Below the pieces are notes generated by a model. The model ran no database searches, was not told the origin of the DNA, and saw nothing but the letters and a program-made list of their open reading frames with translations. From DASZFV01 sp035549075 (GTDB taxonomy: Bacteria; Myxococcota_A; Polyangia; Fen-1088), in contig DASZRT010000087.1 in the NCBI GenBank assembly GCA_035549075.1, positions 1 through 64,000 of the forward strand: 64,000 nucleotides of DNA. The letters run 5' to 3'. How positions within the stretch are numbered: the first letter of the stretch is position 1; every line of letters starts with the position of its first letter. Both the position numbers and the translations under genes were made by a program. Shown here piece after piece: positions 50,001-56,851 of this stretch.

Positions 50001-52626
50001 CGCCGATGCGCGTGCGATCGATCGTGATGGCCTTGCGGTAGCTGTAAGCGGCCCGCGCCGTCGACGCGCCGCCGAGGATCGCGACGAGGAGCGCGGCGGC
50101 GCCGACCGCGCGCGCCGCAGCTCCGCTGCGTCGTGGACGTGCGCGGCGTCGCCGGGTCGCGAGGGCGATCGCGGCGACGAAGAAGAAGCCGGCGCGCGCG
50201 GGCGTTCCCGGCATGCCGCCGACGTCGCAGCTGCAGCCGCCGCCGGGCGTTGCGCCCGTGTGATCGCCGCCGGCCGCGTCTCCGAGCGCGGCGTCGGTCG
50301 TCGCCGCGTCCATCGACGTCGTCGCATCCGCGTCGGCGTCCGCGGCGATCGCCGCGTCCGTCGAGGCATCGCCCAAGCCTCCGTCCGTCGCCATCGCCGC
50401 GTCGGCGTCCGTCGCGCCCGCGTCGACGGCGCCGACGGGCGCGTCGCTCGCGCCGCCGTCGGCCGCTCCGTCCGCCGCCGCGTCGACGGCGACACCCGCG
50501 TCGGGAATCGCGGCGGGCGTGCCAAACAGCGTCGGGTCGCCGAAGTAGATCCACGTCTTGCGCGCCTCGACGTCGGTGATCGCCCGCTTGGCGGCGAGCG
50601 CGGCTTCTCCGATCGAGGTCCGGGTCAAGCGCATCAGAAACTCCTGGTTGTAGGCGGGCTGGGGCACGAAGTCCGCGAGCGTCGACGAGGCCCACACGCC
50701 GACGGCGCCGCCGCTCGGTGACTGCAGCAAGGACTCGGCGAGGCTCGTCGTGTAGAGGTCGTGAAAGAAGCCGTTGAGGCAGTTCATCACGACGTAGATC
50801 GACGCGTCCGGGTTCGTGAGCGCCGAGGCCTGCGCGCTGGAAAACAGGTTGTCCCAGACCTCGACCGAGCCGTGGCCGAAGTAGTTCACGAGGAAGGGAC
50901 CGTCGTTGAGCTTCTTGACGAGCGCGGCCGACGTCGAGCCGGCGTCGGCGGCGCTGAACTGCGTGACCGGCATGAGATCGGCCACCTTCGCGGCCGAAGC
51001 GGCGCTCGCGCCCGTGAAGTCGAGGTCCGTGCCGTCGACGTCGCTCACGAAGAGCGCGCCGCGCGACACTTCGACCGCGCCCGCGAAACCCAGCGTCTTC
51101 GCGACGACGGCGTCGACGTCGGCCGTCGTGCGCGCCGGGAAGCGGCCCATCGCGACCTCGGGGACGCCGTCGCCGTCGGCGTCGCCGAACCAATCGTCGG
51201 AGGCCGTCTCCATCGTCGCCGTGTCGATGAGCTTCGTGGGCGCGAAGTCGAAGTCGCCCTTGCCCAGGAAGTTGCGCGGGTCGAAGGTCGCGTCGCCCAC
51301 GAGCAGCACGAAGCGCGGCGGCACGCGCCACGCCGCGCGCGCGCGCATGATGAACGCGCGCACGGCGTCGGGCGATTTGTCGCCGAAGCCGAGCTCGTCG
51401 TAGACGTCTTGCAAGTCGACGAGCTGGACGGACCAGCCTTCTTGCCGGCGGCGATCGACGAGCGGCTGCACCGACGCGAGGAACGCCGCGTTCGAGAGCA
51501 CGAGCAGATCGCCGTCGTGCGAGGTGCCCCAGGTGGAGGGCGCGTCGGCGACGACCCGGGCGGGCGCGCCGACGTGCGCCGCCGTGAAGGCGTACACCGT
51601 GTGCAGCGCGCCGTCGTCGGGCAGGTCGACGAGGGCGCCGAACGGTGTGCTCGCCGAGATCGTCACGGACAGCTCGACGGGGTTGGCCTCGTCGGTGACG
51701 TCGATGACGCGCACGTCGGACGTCGAGAACCCGCCGATCGCGAGGTGCGTGGCCGCGGGCGCCGTCGCCAGCAGCTCGTCGCCGTCCGCGAGGTACAGGT
51801 GCGGGTAGGCGAGCGTGATCGCGCCGAGCGCCGTGAAGTCGGCGCTGGACCCGTGACTGACGAGCTGAATCTGGTTGTTGCCCTCGACGACGTTGGGCGC
51901 GCCGAACGAGAACGTGCCGCGCGCCTGCTGATCGAGCAACGCCGTGCCGAGCACGGTGCCGTTGAGCGAGACGTCGATGGCGTGCGACGTCGCCGTGATG
52001 CCCTGCAGGTCGACGCGCAGCTGCGCCGTGGCGACGTGGGCCGCGTCGACGTCGTGGGCCGCGATCGTCTTCATCACCGGCGTCGCCGAAAGGGCCGCGC
52101 CGTAGAAGTTGCTGGTCTCGCCGTTTCTGATCGACGAGAGGTAGACGGTTCGCTCGACGAGCGGCTCGGCGTGCCCGAAATACGTGGGCGGCGCGCCGCC
52201 GATGGCCGCCGTCGGCGTCGCGACGCGCGCGCCCGCCGCGCCACCCGAGACGAGCCAGTACGTCCGCTCGTCGGTCGACAGTGTGTCGCGCCCGACGCCG
52301 TACAGCTCGATGGCTTCGTCGGCTGAAAACGTCGCGTCGCCGTTGCCCGTGACGACGATGGCGTGCTCGACGCCGTCAGCGAAGAGCCGCAACGTTCGTG
52401 GATCGACGTGCGGGTCCAAGCCTGCGGCCACGAGCGCCGGCTGGCCGACGCGCAGCCACGCGCGGCCGCGCGCGACGATCTTGATGGCGCCGGCGGCGGC
52501 GAGCGTTGCTTGCTCATCGCTCGGCGTCGCGGCCCGCGCGGCGATCGAAGTCGCGGCGACGACGGTCAAGGAGGCGAGGGCGGCGTAGCGGTGGCGTGTC
52601 CGACGGTGGGGCGAATTCCCGTACAT
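47011..52626 (-). CDS. Gingipain-like C25 protease fused to DUF2341/LamG modules, with internal and terminal MYXO-CTERM-like tails
   Basis: A 1871-residue secreted protein. A signal peptide (ALASLTVVAATSIAARA) leads into a C25 (gingipain-like) domain with catalytic His near residue 584 (YFGHGSVEVWD) and Cys near residue 615 (VMNCLNGFF). Around residues 797-827 there is a MYXO-CTERM-like tail (GGGCSCDV, hydrophobic GFFFVAAIALA, RRRRARPRR), followed directly by a second hydrophobic segment ending ASTARA. Then come DUF2341 and LamG-like units (YRKAITIDRT), two Cys-rich repeats (CDDGNIVSGDGCSSTC), a second DUF2341/LamG unit (YYKIITIDRT) and a final MYXO-CTERM-like end (ARRRRR). The ATG at 52626 is chosen over an upstream GTG at 52686. 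Confidence 0.85.
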   Translation of the reverse strand: MYGNSPHRRTRHRYAALASLTVVAATSIAARAATPSDEQATLAAAGAIKIVARGRAWLRVGQPALVAAGLDPHVDPRTLRLFADGVEHAIVVTGNGDATFSADEAIELYGVGRDTLSTDERTYWLVSGGAAGARVATPTAAIGGAPPTYFGHAEPLVERTVYLSSIRNGETSNFYGAALSATPVMKTIAAHDVDAAHVATAQLRVDLQGITATSHAIDVSLNGTVLGTALLDQQARGTFSFGAPNVVEGNNQIQLVSHGSSADFTALGAITLAYPHLYLADGDELLATAPAATHLAIGGFSTSDVRVIDVTDEANPVELSVTISASTPFGALVDLPDDGALHTVYAFTAAHVGAPARVVADAPSTWGTSHDGDLLVLSNAAFLASVQPLVDRRRQEGWSVQLVDLQDVYDELGFGDKSPDAVRAFIMRARAAWRVPPRFVLLVGDATFDPRNFLGKGDFDFAPTKLIDTATMETASDDWFGDADGDGVPEVAMGRFPARTTADVDAVVAKTLGFAGAVEVSRGALFVSDVDGTDLDFTGASAASAAKVADLMPVTQFSAADAGSTSAALVKKLNDGPFLVNYFGHGSVEVWDNLFSSAQASALTNPDASIYVVMNCLNGFFHDLYTTSLAESLLQSPSGGAVGVWASSTLADFVPQPAYNQEFLMRLTRTSIGEAALAAKRAITDVEARKTWIYFGDPTLFGTPAAIPDAGVAVDAAADGAADGGASDAPVGAVDAGATDADAAMATDGGLGDASTDAAIAADADADATTSMDAATTDAALGDAAGGDHTGATPGGGCSCDVGGMPGTPARAGFFFVAAIALATRRRRARPRRSGAAARAVGAAALLVAILGGASTARAAYSYRKAITIDRTRIGATGAPTTLTNYPLLLDITDSALATTGHVTNLNGYDISFQGADTTTCGGPSTCTFNYEIESYTAATGHVIAWVQIPALKTVSATSNTVIYVKYGDASVTTPTQNATGTWDTSFQGVWHLNQATSPQSDSTSTPANAAYGGTTTPATTTGKIGSGVATTGTTGDGYLDYRSTKFNYTATDTFTYSAWFNTTDSSGPIFSQRDNGAGNPVIDINIGYDGGTTAAGKLTVLIRSDAGGTPYAEYVGTTTVSDGAWHNIVVTRSTSTVTVYLDGALAGLGTGSAAAGTITTGSTGNYQNIGREGNWVAASYGTTDQRYLAGSFDELRISKTIRSIDWITTDYNTQGTPASTFSLGAEALASCGDGTRIAGESCDDGNIVSGDGCSSTCTTETGYTCNTATPNVCTTFCSDGVVAGTEACDDGNLTNGDGCSSTCTVESTYVCTGSPSTCKLGRFDYYKIITIDRTKVGTATSPTTLSNYPILFSVTDPSLKSLANGGRLRATTATKPYDIAFQGFDATVCGGPTECTLAHEIESYDPTTGTIIAWVNVPGLNAQTNTGNTQIRLLMGNKAISTTTEQITSTWNSSFKGVWHLNQTPSGSGAMTDSTSNANNGTPNGTVTQASSARIGAGVTFDGSTGYIATNSGTSLDVASGGSFTLSAWLNTSDSAGALWSFRSSTSSNQVIDFMVGRDGKTTTANMLMILARDDSNGGLNDVFTSTSIATGTWHYVSATHSGTSLSLYVDANLINTVTISSGSFTNDTRNMGREGRWVQDNYTTTAEEFLAATVDEYRMSNTARTIDWITTDYNNQLSPSTFYTYTTGAAGEIAGSSFTVTELVAMDASEGCDGTTVTWRTGYEIDTLGFNVYREVNGARVQLNPSLIEAAGLSGGGGHAYSIVDPGSADAGRRYWIEDVSFDLASELYGPIAPTSAGACGSKPTAQSPAEAVAAGSAAPSPIATTSAAAPIDAAPEAGGCTIAAHGSRAPISLIGIALGLALARRRRR

Positions 52627-52856
52627 CCGCCCCGCGTCATCGGCGGGTTTCGGCGGTTTCTGCAGCGCCTGGCGCGCGCTGGACACGGCCCGGTAACGCC
52701 GCGATGTTACCGAGCATTCGCGGCGCGCGCCGCTGGGGCTCGAACGCCCCGAGTTGCCGCGGCTGCCCCGCCTCCGCGAGTTGGCGCGCGCGATGCTCTA
52801 TCGCCAAGCATCCGACATTGCCCCGCGCTGGGCGGGGTCACGCGAAAGGACACGTC

Positions 52857-53111
52857 ATGCACATCATCTGGGCACTCATCGTGGGTCTCGTCGTCGGCGC
52901 CATCGCCAAGCTGCTCATGCCGGGCAAGGATCCGGGCGGTCTCATCATCACGGCGCTGCTGGGCATCGCGGGTTCGCTGCTGGCGGCGTTCATCGGGCAC
53001 TCGCTCGGCTTCTACAGCTCGGCGAGCTCGGGGCCGGGGATCATCGCATCGGTCGTCGGCTCGATCATCCTGCTGGCGATCTACCGCGCGTTTCGCGGCC
53101 GCACGGTCTGA
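52857..53111 (+). CDS. GlsB/YeaQ/YmgE family stress membrane protein
   Basis: An 84-residue protein with three hydrophobic segments, of the transglycosylase-associated (GlsB/YeaQ/YmgE) family. The typical pattern is IIWALIVGLVVGAIAKLLMPG, GGLIITALLGIAGSLLAAFIG and IIASVVGSIILLAIYR. Such proteins are often induced by stress. GAAAGGA lies at a good distance before the ATG. Five bases separate it from the next gene. Confidence 0.9.
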   Translation: MHIIWALIVGLVVGAIAKLLMPGKDPGGLIITALLGIAGSLLAAFIGHSLGFYSSASSGPGIIASVVGSIILLAIYRAFRGRTV

Positions 53112-53115
53112 AGTC

Positions 53116-53682
53116 ATGACGACCGCGCGAGCGGTGTTCGGCGTCGCGTTCGCGGCGTTGGTCGGTTGCGGCGGCGGCGCGCCCGAGGAAACCATGGGCG
53201 CGTCGGCGCCGCTGACCGACGGGCAAGTCGCGGCCGTCGCGCTCGGCATCAACGCCGCCGAGATCGCGACCGCGAACATAGCGCTCGCGCGCACGCAGAG
53301 CGGCGACGTCAGGTCGTTCGCGAGGCGCATGGTCGACGAATCGATGGCCTCGTCGCAAACCTTCCAGGCCGTCCTCGCGGCCGAGCAGATCGCGATGGAC
53401 GACAGCGGCGTGGCGCACGACGTCGCCGACGAAGCCGCGGCCCGCGCGAAGGAGCTCTGGGCCGTGCCCGCGCCGACCTTCGACGTCGCCTTCGCCGACG
53501 AGCAGATGCTGGCGCATCAAAAGATCCTCGCGGTCGTCGAGAGCTCGCTGCTGCCGGCCCCGACCGACCCCGGCGTCTCGGCGGAGATGGGCGTCGCCGC
53601 GCTCATGCTGTCGGCGCACATGACGGCGTCGGAGCAGCTGCGCGGCGCGCTCTCGGCGTCAGACGATGCGCAACCAGAATGA
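53116..53682 (+). CDS. DUF4142 lipoprotein
   Basis: A 188-residue exported protein. A short signal sequence ends in a lipobox (FAALVGCGGG, Cys near residue 18). The mature part is a ferritin-like helical bundle of the DUF4142 type (INAAEIATANIALARTQSGDVRSFARRMVDE, quoted in parts IATANIALARTQSG and VRSFARRMVDE). Role unknown. It follows the YeaQ gene by five bases and overlaps the convergent methyltransferase by 24. Confidence 0.85.
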   Translation: MTTARAVFGVAFAALVGCGGGAPEETMGASAPLTDGQVAAVALGINAAEIATANIALARTQSGDVRSFARRMVDESMASSQTFQAVLAAEQIAMDDSGVAHDVADEAAARAKELWAVPAPTFDVAFADEQMLAHQKILAVVESSLLPAPTDPGVSAEMGVAALMLSAHMTASEQLRGALSASDDAQPE

Positions 53683-54603
53683 GGCGGCGGCGCCGGCCTC
53701 GGCGCGCGGACCGATCTCGGTGTGCAGCAGTCCCGCCAGCTCGGCGTCGCGCATGACGAACTGGGACGGGAAGACGATCTCCCAGCGGCAGCCGGGGCTC
53801 ATGAGGCCCATCGCCAGCATGTATTGCTCGGTGTAATAGCGATCGGCCCACGTGGCCGGGTAGTCATACGGCAAGAAGATGTCGTGGATGTGCACGAGGA
53901 CGCCGGAGCGCAAGCGTGGCATCACCTCGAGGAACAACACGACGCCGTCGGAGCTCATGAAGGTGTGGTGAGACCCGTCGAAGAACAGGATGTCGCCGGC
54001 CTCGAGCTCGTCGAAGACGGTGGCATCGACGTCCTCGAGGGCTCGCCGCACGACGACGTCGCACAATTCGTCGATCTGCGAACGCGGGAACGGATCGATC
54101 GACAGCATCTTCGTGGGGAGGCCCTGGTCGCGGACGGCGCGGCGCGCGAGCTTCGTCGAGAAGCCCGATCCGATCTCGAAGTAGCGGCGCGGCCGCAGCG
54201 TCGCCAACGTGCCATAGAGGGCGACGGCGTCGATGCCGTTGAAGTAATCGTTGGTCCAGGTGGGCTCGAGCGGATTGCCCGGGTCGCCGAGGGCGATGTT
54301 CTCGATGGCGCCGCGGAAGCGACCGAACTCGCGGATGCGCGCGGCGTAGTCGGCGCGGCGATCGCCGATGATGCGCGCGAGCTCGGGGTGGCCGGCGCCG
54401 TCCCAACGAGGACGCGGTTGCCCATGGTAGTCGACGACGATGGGGCGCGAGCCCATCATGACCTTGCTTCGTTGAGACGCGACGTAGGCCATGCCGCGCA
54501 GGACTTCGATCGAACGAAACGCGTTCGACAACGGGCGGTAGAGCGCGGGGTTGCTGGCGAGGAGGCTCTTCGCGCGGCTCTTCAGGTCCTGGAGCATGGG
54601 CAT
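53659..54603 (-). CDS. Class I SAM-dependent methyltransferase
   Basis: A 314-residue protein with a Methyltransf_24-type fold. The SAM motif is YFEIGSGFSTKLARR near residue 140, with an acidic LSIDPFPRSQID and a later ILFFDGSHH and VLVHIHDIF. The substrate may be a sugar or a small molecule, as in other members. The ATG at 54603 starts a helical N-terminus. The stop overlaps the DUF4142 gene. Confidence 0.85.
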   Translation of the reverse strand: MPMLQDLKSRAKSLLASNPALYRPLSNAFRSIEVLRGMAYVASQRSKVMMGSRPIVVDYHGQPRPRWDGAGHPELARIIGDRRADYAARIREFGRFRGAIENIALGDPGNPLEPTWTNDYFNGIDAVALYGTLATLRPRRYFEIGSGFSTKLARRAVRDQGLPTKMLSIDPFPRSQIDELCDVVVRRALEDVDATVFDELEAGDILFFDGSHHTFMSSDGVVLFLEVMPRLRSGVLVHIHDIFLPYDYPATWADRYYTEQYMLAMGLMSPGCRWEIVFPSQFVMRDAELAGLLHTEIGPRAEAGAAASFWLRIV

Positions 54604-54649
54604 CCGGCGAACAACCTATCACCACGGCGCAACGCCCGCGAGCCGTCGG

Positions 54650-55432
54650 TCAGAAGCGCATGGGGCACGCGAGGTGACGCTCGTACATGAGGTCGCGGTG
54701 GGCGCGAAGGGAATCGGGGAGGGCGTCGCGAACCGCTGGGTCGAGCGTCTCGAAGGCGTGGCGAACGGGCACCGGCATCGGGCAGAGGGCCTCGGGCGGT
54801 GGCGCGACGACGTTGATCGTGACGGCGGCGTAGACGTCGAGCGCCGTCGGGGTCGAGCCGAGGAGGTACGCGTGGCCTCGCGCGCGGGCGTCGCCGGCGA
54901 CGCGGCCGAAGAGCGCGAGCACGCGGCGGGCGCGGGCGCGGGCGTCGTCGGCGAGAGCTCGCGCGCGCTCGGGCGCGTAGCCGTAGCGAGGCGCGAGGTG
55001 CTGGCCCACCTCGAGCGGCCACCCTTCGCGGCCTTCGGTCGTGAGGCTCGCATGTACGAGGAGCAGGCGCACCGACCAGCCGAGGCCGCGCTCGCCGAGC
55101 AGCTCGTGCGTGAGGCCGAAGAGGCGCACGCGCGCGTCGTCGTCGGTGGGCACGAGCGACGGCGCGCCGCCGACGCGCTCGGCGAGCGCGAGGATCTCGG
55201 CCCAGCCCGTGCGCGGCGGCTCGTCGTCGCAGACGGCGACGGGCGCGTTCCACGAGCCGGTCCAGGCGAGGACGGCTTCGGCGGCCGGGCGGAAGCGCAC
55301 GGCGAGGTAATCGACGCCTTTGAGGTCGAGCACGCCCATCGCGCCCTGCGACCAAGGGCTCGGCACGTTGCTCGCGATCACGAGCCGGACGCCGCGCGCG
55401 GCACGAGCTTCTTCGATTTCGACGAATCGCAC
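54650..55432 (-). CDS. Glutathione S-transferase-like protein
   Basis: A 260-residue protein of GST type. The N-terminal thioredoxin-like domain has RLVIASNVPSPWSQGAMGVL and the helix/strand with WNAPVAVCDDEPPRTGW. The C-terminal helical domain ends with HLACPMRF. The Ser of VPSPWS might act as catalytic residue. A GTG at 55432 is chosen; an in-frame TTG at 55477 would add 15 unlike residues. The gene is alone on its strand, upstream of the methyltransferase. Confidence 0.75.
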   Translation of the reverse strand: MRFVEIEEARAARGVRLVIASNVPSPWSQGAMGVLDLKGVDYLAVRFRPAAEAVLAWTGSWNAPVAVCDDEPPRTGWAEILALAERVGGAPSLVPTDDDARVRLFGLTHELLGERGLGWSVRLLLVHASLTTEGREGWPLEVGQHLAPRYGYAPERARALADDARARARRVLALFGRVAGDARARGHAYLLGSTPTALDVYAAVTINVVAPPPEALCPMPVPVRHAFETLDPAVRDALPDSLRAHRDLMYERHLACPMRF

Positions 55433-55555
55433 GCGGGCGGGCTCAGCAATTCGGGTGCCGGCCCGTGAAGGTCGCAAGCACGCGAAAGGTCGATCGAGCG
55501 TCCGCCGCCGGCCGCGCGACGCGCTTCGCGGTGCGTAGCCGGGTTCTCGGAGAGG

Positions 55556-56782
55556 TCAGGGCTCGCAGGGCGGTTGGACCGCCGCGGCTGCCGCACCCGC
55601 ACCAATCGCCATCTTGCCGTCGCCGTCGATCCACATCAGCGCGCCGTCGCGTCCGCCGTACGCCGCGAGCGGCGCGTGCACGACGGCCGGGCCGGCGCGC
55701 GGCACGTCGACGGGGAACGGGCTCTCGTCGACGGTTTGACCGGGCGCGGGGAACAGATGCCCCCAGCACACGAGGCCGCGCGTGGTCGTGTTCGCACACA
55801 TCCCCTGCATCCCGCGGTCGGGCGCGAGGTCGCGCGCGCCCCGCAGCGGCGCACCGCCCGCGGCCTCGAGGACGATCGTCGGGGTCACCGTCGTCTGCGT
55901 GTCGGCGGCGCCGGCCTGGGCATAGTTGTTCGAGCCCCAGCACGCGACGCGATCGTCGGCGAGGATCGCGCAGAACGTGTCGCCTGGGCTCGTCGCGAGC
56001 CGCGTCGCGGGCGCGGGCAGGGCGACGGGCCTCGGGGACGGGTCGCCGTCGAGCTCATCCGGCGCGACGCCGAGCTCTCCGAGGTGGTTGTCGCCCCAGC
56101 ACGAGACGGTCCCGTCGTTCGTGCGCGCGCACGCGGCGTGCTCACCCAGCTGCGCCTCGACGACGCCGGCGAGCGGCGCACCCGCGCGCGTGAGAACGGG
56201 GCGCGCGAAAGTGGCGTCGGAGTCGTCGCCGCGGCCGAGGACGTCGTCGGCGCCGTAGCCCCAGCACGCCAGGCCTCCGTCGTCGGTGACGGCGCAGAAG
56301 CGCGCGCCCGCGCCGTTCAGGCTCGCCGTGAGCTGGCGCGCGCCCGCGAGCGTCGTCGTCGACGTGCGCACCTGCGTGGGCCCCGTCGTCGTGACGTCGG
56401 CGCCGAGGCCCGCGCCGAGATCGCCCGAGTGAATGAGCGGCCCCGCGATCGGGACGCACCACACGGCGCCGCCCGCGACGCGCGCGCAGCCGACGGCCGT
56501 GCCGTAGGCGCTCGATCCGGCGGCGACGAGATCCGTCGCGACGAAGCGCGCCCCGTCGGCGGTGCGGATCTCGTCGAAGCGCGTGTGGTCGGGCGCGGCC
56601 CAGATCGAGCCGTCGGTCCGCCGCGCGACGAACACCGAGTCGTAGACGCCGGCGAGCTGCGCGAGGCAGCCGGGCCGCATCGGCGCCGCGTCGGCGGGCG
56701 CGCGCGCGTCGCCGACGAGCGAACGCCCGCAAGCGAGCGCGGGCAGCGCGGCGAGGAGCGCGACGGCGAAGCACGACCGCAC
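55556..56782 (-). CDS. RCC1-repeat lipoprotein
   Basis: A 408-residue exported protein. A GTG at 56782 gives a lipobox (AALPALACG) and then about six RCC1-like blades with the typical CAVTDDGGLACWGYG, CARTNDGTVSCWGDN and CAILADDRVACWGSNN motifs. These Cys-Trp-Gly motifs are usual for secreted RCC1-type propellers in myxobacteria. The function is probably binding at the cell surface; no enzyme domain is visible. It is divergent from the copper ATPase. Confidence 0.87.
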   Translation of the reverse strand: MRSCFAVALLAALPALACGRSLVGDARAPADAAPMRPGCLAQLAGVYDSVFVARRTDGSIWAAPDHTRFDEIRTADGARFVATDLVAAGSSAYGTAVGCARVAGGAVWCVPIAGPLIHSGDLGAGLGADVTTTGPTQVRTSTTTLAGARQLTASLNGAGARFCAVTDDGGLACWGYGADDVLGRGDDSDATFARPVLTRAGAPLAGVVEAQLGEHAACARTNDGTVSCWGDNHLGELGVAPDELDGDPSPRPVALPAPATRLATSPGDTFCAILADDRVACWGSNNYAQAGAADTQTTVTPTIVLEAAGGAPLRGARDLAPDRGMQGMCANTTTRGLVCWGHLFPAPGQTVDESPFPVDVPRAGPAVVHAPLAAYGGRDGALMWIDGDGKMAIGAGAAAAAVQPPCEP

Positions 56783-56851
56783 GACCGGCGAGCGTACTCC
56801 AGCTTGACCGTGCGCGAACAACGCGACAAACCAAACAGAGTAAAAGGGGAT

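Noticed and set aside
47083..50721. Long plus-strand frame opposite the C25/LamG gene (1212 codons)
   Set aside because: It consists of Arg/Ala/Val/Asp repeats mirroring the coding strand and has no recognisable domain, start context or partner.
56783..56851. MerR/CueR-type operator upstream of the copper ATPase
   Set aside because: A TCCAGC half-site and a TTGACC hexamer are present, but there is no dyad of the right spacing.
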